A stretch of 64,000 nucleotides of DNA from Pseudomonadota bacterium (GTDB lineage: Bacteria; Pseudomonadota; Gammaproteobacteria; Steroidobacterales; Steroidobacteraceae): contig JADJBE010000001.1 in assembly GCA_016703895.1 (NCBI GenBank), positions 1-64,000 of the forward strand. Reading direction: 5' to 3'. Made by a program: the position numbers and the translations under genes. A model generated the notes under the pieces. The model saw nothing but the letters and a program-made list of their open reading frames with translations, was not told the origin of the DNA and searched no databases. Position 1 is the first letter of the stretch; the number at the start of each line of letters is the position of its first letter. This document shows positions 8,687 to 16,880 of this stretch, piece by piece.

Positions 8687-9247
8687 TCAGTGCATGGTCG
8701 CTTGCGGTTCGAGCTGCGGATCGCGCCGCTCGGTGGCGAGCTCTATAAAGAGTAGCTGCACGCCAACCCGCACGAACTCCACCACCTCGGCAAAGGCAGC
8801 CTCATTGGTCTCCGCGTCCTCGCTCTCGTCGACACCCACCTGCGTGATTTGGCTGAAATCTTGCATGATTTCATTGGCTTGCGAGGATACAGAACCTGGG
8901 TCCGGGATCGCGCCCGACCCCAGACCATAGAGAAAGCCCTGGCACCAGAGCCCAAGCGCGGCGGTTCGGTCATGCAGGGCCGACTCATCATCGGGCAGTA
9001 GCAAGGCAAAACCGGCGTCGACACTGCCCAGTGCCTGGCGGGTGGCCTGATAGACATCTCGCAGCGCGTCAGGCGCCGCGGCCTCCGGCAGTTTCTCGGG
9101 CAAAATCTCGATCAGCCAGTCATTGAGCCGATAGCTCGCCGAAACACACAGGGCCCCAGCCAAGGTGCCATGGGCTTCCGGACCATCCGGCAGCGCGCGG
9201 GCATCGTGCAGGGCACGTTCGAACTGTTCATAAGTCACCGCAGACAT
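8687..9247 (-). CDS. ygfB: YgfB/UPF0149 family protein
   Basis: 186 residues from ATG 9247. The body contains ALCVSASYRLNDWLIEI, LLLPDDESALHDRTAALGLW and CQGFLYGLG, features of the UPF0149/YgfB family, whose fold is all-helical. ATG 9247 fits homologues; an in-frame ATG at 9310 would add 21 basic residues overlapping the divergent promoter, so it is rejected. A CATAAT -10-like hexamer ends 6 bases before ATG 9247, so the mRNA may be nearly leaderless. Molecular role is not well defined. In Pseudomonas YgfB influences beta-lactamase regulation (established for that species, not tested here). Confidence 0.88.
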   Translation of the reverse strand: MSAVTYEQFERALHDARALPDGPEAHGTLAGALCVSASYRLNDWLIEILPEKLPEAAAPDALRDVYQATRQALGSVDAGFALLLPDDESALHDRTAALGLWCQGFLYGLGSGAIPDPGSVSSQANEIMQDFSQITQVGVDESEDAETNEAAFAEVVEFVRVGVQLLFIELATERRDPQLEPQATMH

Positions 9248-9292
9248 GGCTCGATTATGCCGCAATTGCCTGCGCAGATAGGCCGGGACTCC

Positions 9293-9298
9293 TATAAT
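9293..9298 (+). promoter_or_regulatory. -10 element upstream of zapB-like/zapA
   Basis: A consensus TATAAT lies in the 103-bp gap between the divergent ygfB and zapB-like genes and would start transcription near 9305. The only TTGCCT-like -35 (9266-9271) is 21 bases away, longer than ideal. Confidence 0.5.
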
Positions 9299-9350
9299 TG
9301 TCGCTGACATGAGACCCTAGCCAACGAACCCCAACGACGAGCATGCCAAC

Positions 9351-9581
9351 ATGAGCGACCAGACCATCGAGAGCTTCGATACCGAACTCAAACAGCTCGA
9401 AAAACGTGTCGGCGAACTACTGGTGCAACTCGACGGACTGCGCGAGGAGAACCGGGCGCTGCGGCAACGACAGGAATCACTGTCGCAAGAACGCTCGCTG
9501 CTGGCACAAAAAAATGACCAGGTACGCGCGCGCGTCGAAGCGATGGTCGGGCGCCTCAAGACGATGGAGCATTCCACATGA
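9351..9581 (+). CDS. ZapB-like coiled-coil protein (TIGR02449 type)
   Basis: 76 residues, nearly all predicted coiled coil: heptads run from SFDTELKQLEKRVGELLVQL through ENRALRQRQESLSQERSLL to VGRLKTMEHST. This small family is found immediately upstream of zapA in many gammaproteobacteria and resembles the division factor ZapB in size and character, although sequence identity to E. coli ZapB is not evident by eye. The stop overlaps the zapA ATG by four bases, which strongly links the two. Confidence 0.85.
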   Translation: MSDQTIESFDTELKQLEKRVGELLVQLDGLREENRALRQRQESLSQERSLLAQKNDQVRARVEAMVGRLKTMEHST

Positions 9582-9895
9582 GCGGTGAAGATCTGGCGCG
9601 GGTCAGCGTCAAGATTCTTGATAAAGAGTATCAGGTGGCGTGCCCGCCCGAAGAACAGGCGGCGTTGAAAGAATCGGCCGAATACCTGCATCGCAAGATG
9701 CGCGAGATTCGCGATAGCGGCAAGATCATCGGCACCGATCGCATCGCGGTCATGGCAGCGCTCAACCTCGCCAACGACCTCTTGAGGGCCAGGAAGCAAG
9801 AAGCGATCGTCGAGAACAATTTGCACGGGCGAGTGCGCGGTATGCGAGAACGTGTCGAAACAGAACTGCAGAAGACGCGTCAGCTCGAGTTCTGA
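9578..9895 (+). CDS. zapA: Cell division protein ZapA
   Basis: 105 residues. VSVKILDKEYQVACPPEEQAALKESAEYLHRKMREI is the typical ZapA N-terminal globular domain, followed by DRIAVMAALNLANDLL and a C-terminal coiled coil ending in ETELQKTRQLEF. ZapA stabilises FtsZ protofilaments at the division ring. The order zapB-like-zapA-6S RNA-fau is a strong gammaproteobacterial signature. Confidence 0.95.
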   Translation: MSGEDLARVSVKILDKEYQVACPPEEQAALKESAEYLHRKMREIRDSGKIIGTDRIAVMAALNLANDLLRARKQEAIVENNLHGRVRGMRERVETELQKTRQLEF

Positions 9896-9988
9896 CGGCG
9901 GCAGCGTGGCCAGAGCTTGATGCAAGTCGCAGTTCACGTTGCATTAACCCCTGTTTGAATCGCGCGTTGCGGTGTAGAGTCGACATGG

Positions 9989-10175
9989 CGTCACCTGCGG
10001 TGTTCGACAGTGAGTCGGGTTACCTCTCGACCGTTTTTGAAACGCCCAGGGATATCTGCCTTATCGGCATAGCTGTGCAAGTCCGCTTCGAGCGGAAAGC
10101 CTTACTGGCCGTGGCGCGTCCCACCTGTTGCTCTGGTTCGAGAGCAACGATTTGCACCGGCATCTGCGGGTGACG
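9989..10175 (+). ncRNA. ssrS: 6S RNA
   Basis: The gap between zapA and fau is the standard location of 6S RNA. The closing stem can be drawn between TCACCTGCGGTGTTCG (9991-10006) and the 3' part CCGGCATCTGCGGGTGACG (10158-10176), using G-U pairs. Other family features are the CGAGCGGAAAGCCTTACTGG segment near 10095 and a 3' hairpin TTGCTCTGGTTCGAGAGCAA. A TAGAGT -10-like hexamer at 9975-9980 would start transcription near 9987. 6S RNA sequesters sigma-70 RNA polymerase in stationary phase. Ends are approximate to a few bases. Confidence 0.88.
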
Positions 10176-10772
10176 CCTTCTCTCTCGGATCGTCCCGGCT
10201 TGCGCGCCAGTCTGCGCGCTGCGCGCCGCGGTCTATCGGCCATCCAACGTGATGCGATCGCAGTTGCGATCGCATCACACCTCGATGCCGGTCGTTGCTT
10301 GACGCCCAACAAACGCGTCGGACTCTATCTCGCCCTGCCAGACGAAATCCCGACCGAGCCACTGTTGGCGCTTGCGCAAGACCGCGGCTGCAAGGTCTAT
10401 CTGCCGCGCATCATTGATTACCGTGCATGCACGATGCGCTTCATACGACCAACGGATAGTTGGCGGCGCAATCGCTACGGGATACTGGAACCGACGGGAC
10501 AAGATAGTCTGCCCGCACACTGGCTCGATCTGGTTTTCCTGCCCGCACTCGGCGTCGACCCGCGTGGCGCGCGACTGGGGCATGGTGCGGGCTTTTACGA
10601 CCGGGCGTTGAATTTCAGACGACATCGGCAGGTATGGCGTGGTCCCAAGCTGATCGTCGTAGCGGCGGACGTGCAGCGCATCGATCACATTCCGGAACAG
10701 CTCTACGATGTCCGCTGTGATGCCATCGTGACGGAGTCTGGCATCACACCGACGGCGAGGAACGCAGCATGA
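10170..10772 (+). CDS. fau: 5-formyltetrahydrofolate cyclo-ligase
   Basis: YgfA/Fau family enzyme that converts 5-formyl-THF to 5,10-methenyl-THF. The C-terminal signature VDPRGARLGHGAGFYDRAL carries the conserved glycine-rich GxGxGFYDR motif, and LRASLRAARRGL matches the basic N-terminus of the family. There is no suitable ATG. GTG 10170 lies within the 3' end of the 6S RNA, and TTG 10200 is an alternative. An open frame upstream to 10128 is rejected because it lies in the RNA gene. The stop overlaps the EVE gene by ATGA. Confidence 0.9.
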   Translation: MTPSLSDRPGLRASLRAARRGLSAIQRDAIAVAIASHLDAGRCLTPNKRVGLYLALPDEIPTEPLLALAQDRGCKVYLPRIIDYRACTMRFIRPTDSWRRNRYGILEPTGQDSLPAHWLDLVFLPALGVDPRGARLGHGAGFYDRALNFRRHRQVWRGPKLIVVAADVQRIDHIPEQLYDVRCDAIVTESGITPTARNAA

Positions 10773-11233
10773 ACTATTGGCTGATGAAGACTGAACCCGC
10801 GACTTTCAGCGTCGATGACCTGGCTGCTTCGCCACGTCGCACGACCATGTGGGACGGCGTACGCAACTATCAAGCGCGCAATATGCTGCGCGATGACATG
10901 CAAAAAAAGGACCAAGCGTTCCTCTATCACTCGAGTTGTGCGACCCCGGCCATCGTCGCTATCGTCGAGATCGTCAAGACGGGCTACCCCGATCCCACCG
11001 CATTCGATCCGCAAGATCATCACTACGATGCCGACAGCGATCGATCAAAGCCGCGCTGGTATGCCGTCGATATCAAGCTTGTACGTCGCTTGCAGCGGGT
11101 CATTACGCTGGATGAATTGCGCGCGCATGCAGCGACCAAGCTCAAGGACATGCTGTTACTACGTCGCGGCAACCGACTCTCGATCACTCCCCTCGACGTG
11201 AGTGAATGGAAGTTCGTACTCACGCTTGAGTGA
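10769..11233 (+). CDS. EVE domain protein
   Basis: 154 residues, a single EVE (PUA-like) domain: MNYWLMKTEPATFSVDDLA at the start, then WDGVRNYQARNMLRDDM, FLYHSSC and PRWYAVDIKL. These match the YTH/EVE fold, which binds modified nucleobases in nucleic acid (fold knowledge; ligand here unknown). Such genes are common downstream of fau in this order. The start overlaps the fau stop, so it is translationally coupled. Confidence 0.92.
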   Translation: MNYWLMKTEPATFSVDDLAASPRRTTMWDGVRNYQARNMLRDDMQKKDQAFLYHSSCATPAIVAIVEIVKTGYPDPTAFDPQDHHYDADSDRSKPRWYAVDIKLVRRLQRVITLDELRAHAATKLKDMLLLRRGNRLSITPLDVSEWKFVLTLE

Positions 11234-11286
11234 TGCGCGAGCCATTCGTGACCTCCGTCACGTTGCATCCGATCGTTCACACTTGC

Positions 11287-11314
11287 TTGTAATTTGCAAT
11301 CGCGTGTATATACT
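11287..11314 (+). promoter_or_regulatory. Promoter of the Lys/Ala micro-ORF transcript
   Basis: TTGTAA (11287-11292) and TATACT (11309-11314) are separated by 16 bases, a good sigma-70 pair in otherwise GC-rich DNA. The expected start is near 11321, about 31 bases ahead of the micro-ORF. Confidence 0.6.
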
Positions 11315-11351
11315 CGCGCTTGGACTAACCCGTAACCACTGGAGAAGTGCC

Positions 11352-11402
11352 ATGGCGAAAGCCAAGAAGAAGGCCAAGAAAAAAGCTGCTAAGAAGAAGT
11401 AG
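11352..11402 (+). CDS. 16-residue Lys/Ala-only peptide
   Basis: The ORF encodes MAKAKKKAKKKAAKKK: ten Lys, five Ala and the initiator Met. A GGAGAA ribosome-binding site (11341-11346) sits 5 bases before the ATG. The unit has its own promoter at 11287-11314 and is followed by two strong hairpins, so it looks like a complete short gene. The composition resembles the tails of histone H1-like or AlgP-type DNA-binding proteins. Nucleic-acid binding is inference; it could also be an RNA gene with a chance ORF. Confidence 0.55.
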   Translation: MAKAKKKAKKKAAKKK

Positions 11403-11417
11403 CTGGCCGTTAAGCTT

Positions 11418-11445
11418 GGCGAGCGTGAGGAAACTCACGCTCGCC
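11418..11445 (+). terminator. 12-bp GAAA-tetraloop hairpin after the micro-ORF
   Basis: GGCGAGCGTGAG (11418-11429) pairs perfectly with CTCACGCTCGCC (11434-11445) around a GAAA loop. No T-tract follows (ATCTCAAAC), so it may be a stability element or an inefficient terminator. Confidence 0.6.
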
Positions 11446-11460
11446 ATCTCAAACACCAAG

Positions 11461-11487
11461 ACACTGCCCGCCTCGCGCGGGCAGTGT
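11461..11487 (+). terminator. Second hairpin, upstream of rpiA
   Basis: ACACTGCCCGC (11461-11471) pairs perfectly with GCGGGCAGTGT (11477-11487) around a five-base loop. It follows the first hairpin by 15 bases and precedes the rpiA start by 33. A T-tract is not obvious. Together the two hairpins probably close the short upstream transcript. Confidence 0.55.
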
Positions 11488-11520
11488 CGTATCTGGCTCC
11501 ACCAATACAGTGAGTAGCAC

Positions 11521-12192
11521 ATGAAGGATGCGCAAAACCCTGCAAAACAAGCAGGAAAACTCGCTGCGGCGCGCGCAGCACTCAATTGGGTGGAAGACGA
11601 TTCGGTGCTCGGGGTCGGCACCGGCTCAACGGTAAATTTGTTTATCGAGGCGCTGGCGCAGAGCGGCCGACGCATCGCTGCCGCGGTCTCGAGTTCGGCT
11701 GCCAGCACCGCACTATTGCAACGCGCGAACATCGAGGTGGTGGATCTGAATGCCGCCGGCGAACTGTCGCTGTATGTCGACGGTGCCGACGAAACCAACC
11801 GTCACCGCCAATTGATCAAAGGGGGCGGTGCCGCCCTGACGCGTGAGAAGGTGGTGGCCGCAGCTGCTGCTCAGTTCATCTGCATCGTCGACGAATCCAA
11901 AGTCGTCGATGTGCTGGGCGCATTCCCGTTGCCGGTAGAAGTGATACCAATGGCCCGTTCCTATGTCGCTCGTCAGCTCGCGCGCGCGGGCGGCCAGCCA
12001 GTGTGGCGCGAAAACGTCATTACCGACAACGGCAACCAGGTGCTCGACGTCCACAACCTTGACCTAACGGACCCCGTTCGTACGGAAAGAGAGTTCAATC
12101 AGATCGCTGGCGTCGTGACGGTTGGCTTGTTTGCCGCGCGACCAGCCAATGTCGTGTTGATTGGCACCGCGGACGGCGTGCGCGAGCTATAG
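11521..12192 (+). CDS. rpiA: Ribose-5-phosphate isomerase A
   Basis: 223 residues, the normal length. Motifs of RpiA are present: LGVGTGSTVNLFIEAL near the N-terminus, YVDGADETN with the catalytic-loop Asp residues, LIKGGGAALTREKVVA with the phosphate-contacting Lys-Gly-Gly-Gly, and DNGNQVLDVHNL. It interconverts ribose-5-phosphate and ribulose-5-phosphate; rpe at 18.7 kb provides the partner epimerase. rpiA is close to the zapA-fau locus in E. coli too. Confidence 0.96.
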   Translation: MKDAQNPAKQAGKLAAARAALNWVEDDSVLGVGTGSTVNLFIEALAQSGRRIAAAVSSSAASTALLQRANIEVVDLNAAGELSLYVDGADETNRHRQLIKGGGAALTREKVVAAAAAQFICIVDESKVVDVLGAFPLPVEVIPMARSYVARQLARAGGQPVWRENVITDNGNQVLDVHNLDLTDPVRTEREFNQIAGVVTVGLFAARPANVVLIGTADGVREL

Positions 12193-12204
12193 CATCTCGC
12201 CGCG

Positions 12205-13199
12205 TCAGTTTTGCAGGTAGTCGTTCAATGCGATACCCAGACCAATCCGCTCGATATGCCGGTCGTAGTCGAGCAGGCTCTCGCCATAGCCATTGAAGTA
12301 GAGGGCGTAAAAACGCAGTTGCTTCGTGAGCGGAAAGCTCCAACTCAGCTCTACTGAGTTCTTCTCTGTACCGGGTCGCAGCATTAAACCAAACGTATTG
12401 CGATTCGGGGTATAGAAGGCCCGCAACTCGCCATAGCCCAGGTAGCGCTGCATGTCCGGGTTGTCATTGTCGGCATCCGGTAACCGGTACCAGCCCTTGA
12501 GCGACAGCGCCAGATTGCCCACCTCGCCTGCGACGCCTGCGAACACCCGATTCCAACTACGCGATAGCGGATCAGCGCGGCCATTCGATTGGTGCACCAC
12601 GCCGACATCCCAGGCGGCAACATCGAGACCCAGTACGCGCGGCCCACCGTAGTGGCGCAGAAAAACCTCCGGCTCGTGATTGGTCTCCCGAAACGCCGAC
12701 GACGACTGACTGTTATAAGCCTGCCACCACGAGCGGTTCGTATAGGCACCAAAGCTCGTATTGCCGGGTGCAAACACGTTGCGCAACAACGGCACCTTGA
12801 AGCTGATCTGAAAACTGGCTTCGACGTTGTCGAGCGCCGGGTTGCCAGCCAAAAATTGGAATGGCGCTTCGTTTGGATCGCTGACGTACGTCGCTGGCAG
12901 CAGATAGTTCGGCCGGTGCGTCGTCAGCGTGTAGGGGCGGTCCATGGTCTGAAATTCGACAAACAAGCGGCGCTGAATGGGGTACCGGCAATCGACTCAT
13001 CGACTGGCTGCTGCTCGCACTTCGCGCGAATCTCTGCCACCGTCATCTCCGGCGGGCCGGCATGGACCGCTGCAGAGAAGCAGGCGTCCGGCTCGCTGCC
13101 GCGCGCCGCGACTACGACACCCAGCAGCGCGCAAGACAACGCAATCAATTGGCGCCCGCTCACTTGCCAACGCCATCGCAATAGAAAAAGGCCGGACAT
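12205..13199 (-). CDS. pldA: Outer membrane phospholipase A, frame broken near 12970
   Basis: OMPLA family, a 12-stranded outer-membrane barrel that hydrolyses phospholipids. The catalytic strand is seen in DVGVVHQSNGRADPLSRSWNR (His-Ser-Asn region), and THRPNYLLPATYV starts the barrel. The signal sequence (VSGRQLIALSCALLGVVVAARG) and N-terminal region (EMTVAEIRAKCEQ) are in another frame that ends near 12924. The two parts join if one C is restored at about 12968-12975, giving PFSRRLFVEFQTMDRPYTL. A total of about 331 residues would result. As written the gene has no complete frame. Confidence 0.85.
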
Positions 13200-13230
13200 A
13201 CACGTCGCAGTGTAGATCCGGCCCTCTTAT

Positions 13231-13267
13231 CTGTCATGCAGGGTCTGTCATGCAGGGTCTGTCATGC
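13231..13267. repeat. 14-bp tandem repeat, about 2.6 copies
   Basis: The unit CTGTCATGCAGGGT occurs at 13231-13244 and 13245-13258, and a third partial copy (CTGTCATGC) at 13259-13267. It lies in the gap between the 5' end of pldA and the remnant of a TonB receptor gene. No function is evident. Confidence 0.9.
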
Positions 13268-13293
13268 GACGCTGAGGCCGCCAGGGTCGCCCG

Positions 13294-13547
13294 CTAAAAC
13301 TTGAAGTTCAAGGTCGCACCGATCTGCCGCGTACGTGGCAGCGTGATTACGAAACCGCGTGGACTGGTCGAGCTGCCAGCGCACTTCGCAGCAATTTCTG
13401 CGGTAGTACCTGTGCTGAGTGAGTTGCACGATGGCAGCAGGCCACTTTGCCGATCGATGTAACGCAAGATATCGAGCGGCGTACGGTCATCGAACAGATT
13501 CTTGACCCAGATCGACCCCGACCAGCGCTCGGCAATATCGCTCGCGG
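13294..13547 (-). pseudogene. C-terminal remnant of a TonB-dependent receptor
   Basis: About 84 codons with no start encode a typical receptor C-terminus: RWSGSIWVKNLFDDRTPLD, a cysteine-bearing extracellular loop, then PRTRQIGATLNFKF and the stop TAG (13294-13296). A terminal aromatic Phe is the outer-membrane assembly signal of such barrels. Upstream the frame collides at once with the stop of the neighbouring 13548-14042 gene, so the rest of the receptor is absent. This looks like debris from a deletion or rearrangement. Confidence 0.75.
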
Positions 13548-14042
13548 TTACGCCGGCCGCTGCTGCCGCAATGGCCAGCTCGCTGGATCGTCACTGACGC
13601 GGTATTCGCGTACCAGGGTGATGCGCTCCAACTGCCCGGCCCGCAGCCAATGCCAGGTGCGGGCGCGTTGCTCGCCAGCCTCGCTCAGCTGAATCATTTC
13701 CGCAATGCGTAGCGCGGGCGTCGCTTTGTAGCCGTATTCCATGTAGAGCGTGTCTGCCGAAATGGCGCGGCATTCGCCCCACATGCGCTCCGAATCAATG
13801 ACCAGTTGTTCGCCGCGCAGACTGCCTTCATAGACGAGTTCCTGTTCTCGCCCATCCGCCCACCAGTAATGACTTGTCTGTCGGTAGGTAGGATCCGAAT
13901 CAGCAAACACTTCGACGCGGATACGGAAGATCTGCACTTCCTCGACCGCGTAGCTGCGCCCGTCGAGATGCGTGTAGCGTCCCTCCCAGACACCGCGATG
14001 ACGCTCGAGCAAACGAAAAGTCTTGGAGTCTGCGTGACGCAC
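13548..14042 (-). CDS. Calycin-like protein, possibly DUF3598
   Basis: 164 residues, no signal peptide. FRLLERHRGVWEGRYTHLDG near the N-terminus and later YVEYG-like beta strands (TLYMEYGYKATPALRIAEMI, ARTWHWLRAGQLERITLVREY) suggest a lipocalin/calycin-type barrel such as DUF3598. Family assignment is from pattern only. It begins 5 bases after the DUF885 stop, so the two are probably one operon. Its stop marks the junction with the receptor remnant. Confidence 0.65.
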   Translation of the reverse strand: MRHADSKTFRLLERHRGVWEGRYTHLDGRSYAVEEVQIFRIRVEVFADSDPTYRQTSHYWWADGREQELVYEGSLRGEQLVIDSERMWGECRAISADTLYMEYGYKATPALRIAEMIQLSEAGEQRARTWHWLRAGQLERITLVREYRVSDDPASWPLRQQRPA

Positions 14043-14047
14043 GGCGG

Positions 14048-15885
14048 TTAGGAACGCTGCTGCGCTGCGATCCAGCGGTCAATCTTGCCTTCGAGCACAT
14101 CGAGCGGCACTGAGCCATCGCGCAGCACTTCGTCGTGAAACGCGCGGATATCGAAACGCGTGCCGAGCGCAGCTTCCGCACGCTGACGTAATTCGAGAAT
14201 CTTGAGCTGTCCGATCTTGTAGGCCAGCGCCTGGCCTGGCATCGCCATGAACCGCTCTGCCTCGGCAACCGCGCGCGTGGGTTCGACCGGCGAATTGGCA
14301 TACATGTAGTCGAGCACTTGCTCGCGCGACCAACTTTTTGCATGCAGGCCAGTATCGACGACCAGACGGATCGCCCGCCACAGCTCGGCCTCGAGCGCAC
14401 CAAAGCGCTGCACCGGATCCTGATAGACACCCATTTCATAACCAAGGTACTCGGCGTAGAGGCCCCACCCCTCCGCGAACGCAGTCTCGCCGCCAAACCG
14501 TCGAAACATGGGTAGTCCGGTCAGCTCCTGCTGCAAGGCAATTTGGAAATGGTGCCCGGGTGCCGACTCATGCATTGCCAACGACGCCAACGTCCAGCGC
14601 GGCCGCGCTTTCAGATCAAAGGCATTGACGTAAAAGATGCCCGCACGCGTCCCGTCCTGAGAAGGCCGCTGGTAGGACCCGGCGGCGGCGGCGGCCTCGC
14701 GAAACGGTTCATAGGTGCGGATCTCGTAGTCAGCGCGCGGGCGCAGATTGAAGTACTGCGGCAACCACGGATCGACCCGGGTACGAAAGGCACGAAAGGT
14801 CTGTAACAGCTCATCGCGCGACCCGAAGTACATATCCGGTCGCGCCTTGAGCCCGCGAAGAACTGCGCCAGGTCCACCTCGCCGCCGACGCCCTGGTAGC
14901 CCAGCTCGGGCGCCACCGCGCGCATGGCCGCGTGGATACGCGCAACCTCACGCAGTCCGATAGCGTGAATCTCGGTGGGCGTCAGATTGGTGGTCGTGTT
15001 GAGACGAACTTGGTAGGCATACCAGGCCTCACCATCGGGCAACGCATCGAGTCCGACAGAGTCGCGGCTCCTGGCAAGGTATTCGTCAGCGATGAAGCGA
15101 CGTAAATTCCGATAGTTAGGCATGAGACTATCAGCAATCAGTGCGCGATAGGCCGCGGTCAGGCGCGTGCGATCGGCGGCCGCGAAACTCTCAGGCAACA
15201 TTGCGATCGGGCCCCAGAACAGACTCTTGTCAGGGTCTGCAACGATCAGTCCGTCAAGCTGCGGCAGCACTTTCAGCATGAGCACCCGCGGCTGCACCAC
15301 ACCTCGCGCCATCCCTTCGCGCATATTGGCAATCGCCTGGTCAAACAACGCCGGCACAAGAGCTGCGCGTTGCAACCAATTGTCGTAGTCCGCCACGGTC
15401 TTGAAAGGCTGTGCGTTGGTTCCCGAGCCCAACTGCGCGATCAGACTGACAACACTGCCGAACTGATCTATCGGCTGCAGCCGCTCGGGAAAGCGCAAAC
15501 CTTCGAGAGCCATTTCGCGGTCGCGCAGGAAGATCTCATACGACAAGCGTTGCTGGCCGGCAAGACCTGGCAGGTATGCGGCTCGTGCTCGATCGAGATA
15601 GCGCTGCTCAAATTCGCGCGTCTGCTGCCGATATTGCGCAGACAGCGAATTCGGTAGTTGATCGTTATAGCGGGAATCACCAACGAACGTGGCGCGCAGT
15701 GGATTCAGCCGCAGCAACTCCTCCCAGAAGTCGGCATAGACCTGCTCGAGAGCGGCGGCTGAATCGACCGCCGTTGCTGCGGCAGCCTGCACCTTCACGG
15801 CAACATCAGCGGTGGCGTCAGGACGGTCCGCCTGTACGCAACCTCCCAACAACAGGACACTAACGACTAATAGTTTGCCACGCAT
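14048..15885 (-). CDS. DUF885 family lipoprotein (putative metallopeptidase), frame broken near 14850
   Basis: The N-terminus MRGKLLVVSVLLLGGCVQAD has a lipobox (LGGC). The body matches DUF885: YADFWEELLRLNPLRATFVGD, then LAMHESAPGHHFQIALQQE with the HExxPGHH zinc-like motif, and AFAEGWGLYAEYLG with the second Glu. The frame breaks at AQFFAG; the continuation LKARPDMYFGSRDELL is in another frame. Restoring one base at 14850-14851 (GAGCCC for GAGGCCC) gives a 612-residue protein of normal length. Substrate is unknown. Confidence 0.85.
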
Positions 15886-15908
15886 GGATTCACCCTCGGC
15901 AGAAAGAC

Positions 15909-15933
15909 AGAGCCCCGCTCATGGCGGGGCTCT
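15909..15933 (-). terminator. Hairpin downstream of tRNA-Gln
   Basis: AGAGCCCCGC (15909-15918) pairs perfectly with GCGGGGCTCT (15924-15933). On the minus strand it follows the tRNA 3' end by 4 bases and is followed by the T-rich GTCTTTCT, as expected for a rho-independent terminator. Confidence 0.7.
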
Positions 15934-15937
15934 GATG

Positions 15938-16011
15938 TGGCTGGGGGACTAGGATTCGAACCTAGGTAAACGGAGTCAGAGTCCGTTGTCCTACCGCTAG
16001 ACGATCCCCCA
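15938..16011 (-). tRNA. tRNA-Gln (anticodon CUG)
   Basis: A 74-base cloverleaf reads on the minus strand: acceptor TGGGGGA pairs with TCCCCCA, the anticodon arm ACGGA-CTCTGAC-TCCGT gives anticodon CTG, and the T arm contains GGTTCGAATCC. CCA is encoded. The D arm has AGCGGTAGGA. It is the only tRNA gene I find in the window. Confidence 0.96.
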
Positions 16012-16047
16012 ATGTATCGAACGTCCGGGTAACAATACTGAAGTGCG

Positions 16048-16437
16048 TTAGCGCTTCGAGTACTGCGGACCACGGCGAGCCTTGCGACGGCCCACTTTCT
16101 TGCGTTCCACTTCACGCGCGTCGCGCGTCACGAACCCTGCAGCCCGCAGCGGCTTGCGCAAGTTTTCGTCGTACTCGATCAGCGCGCGCGTGATGCCGTG
16201 GCGAATCGCGCCTGCCTGGCCGGTGATGCCGCCGCCTTTTACCGTGGCGGTAATGTCGAACCGCCCGGTGAGCTGCGACGCCTCGAGCGGCTGCCGCACG
16301 ATCATGCGGCCGGTCTCACGACCAAAGAACTGATCGAGCGGACGCTCGTTGACAGTGATAACGCCCGTACCGGGCCTGAGGAAGACGCGTGCCGTCGAGG
16401 TCTTGCGACGTCCGGTACCGTATTGCGTAGCTGGCAT
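16048..16437 (-). CDS. rpsI: 30S ribosomal protein S9
   Basis: 129 residues. GTGRRKTSTARVFLRPGTG at the start, GGGITGQAGAIRHGITRAL in the middle and the basic C-terminus RRKARRGPQYSKR, which reaches the P-site tRNA in the ribosome, identify S9 beyond doubt. It follows rplM by 14 bases, the usual bicistronic order. Confidence 0.98.
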   Translation of the reverse strand: MPATQYGTGRRKTSTARVFLRPGTGVITVNERPLDQFFGRETGRMIVRQPLEASQLTGRFDITATVKGGGITGQAGAIRHGITRALIEYDENLRKPLRAAGFVTRDAREVERKKVGRRKARRGPQYSKR

Positions 16438-16451
16438 TGCTGATAAATCCT

Positions 16452-16880
16452 TTAGATCGAAAGCGGCTTGGGCTGCTGTGCGGCATGCGGATGCTGCCCA
16501 CCCGCAAACACATGCAACTTCTTGTACATGCGACGTCCGAGCGGACCCTTGGGCAACATGCCCTTGACAGCAAACTCGATCGCGCGCTCCGGGTGCTCGG
16601 CCAGCAGCTTCTCCAGCCCAATCGTCTTCAGGTTACCGATATAACCTGTGTGGTGGTGATACTGCTTTTGCGCCAGCTTGTTGCCGGTGACGCGGATCTT
16701 CTCGGCATTGACCACAACGATGTGATCGCCGGCGTCGACGTGTGGACTGTAAATAGCCTTGTGTTTGCCACGCAGCCGCATCGCGATCTGGGTCGCAAGC
16801 CGACCCAGCACCTTGTCGGCTGCGTCGACCACAAACCAATCGCAGCGCACCTGGCCCGGCTGCGCAAATACTGTAGTCAT
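16452..16880 (-). CDS. rplM: 50S ribosomal protein L13
   Basis: 142 residues from ATG 16880, identical in length to E. coli L13. DWFVVDAADKVLGRLATQIAMRLRGKHK, HVDAGDHIVVVNAEKI and GMLPKGPLGRRMYKKLHVF are diagnostic. A longer open frame to 16979 is rejected because GGAG lies about 10 bases before ATG 16880 and the family starts there. It is divergent from coq7. Confidence 0.98.
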   Translation of the reverse strand: MTTVFAQPGQVRCDWFVVDAADKVLGRLATQIAMRLRGKHKAIYSPHVDAGDHIVVVNAEKIRVTGNKLAQKQYHHHTGYIGNLKTIGLEKLLAEHPERAIEFAVKGMLPKGPLGRRMYKKLHVFAGGQHPHAAQQPKPLSI

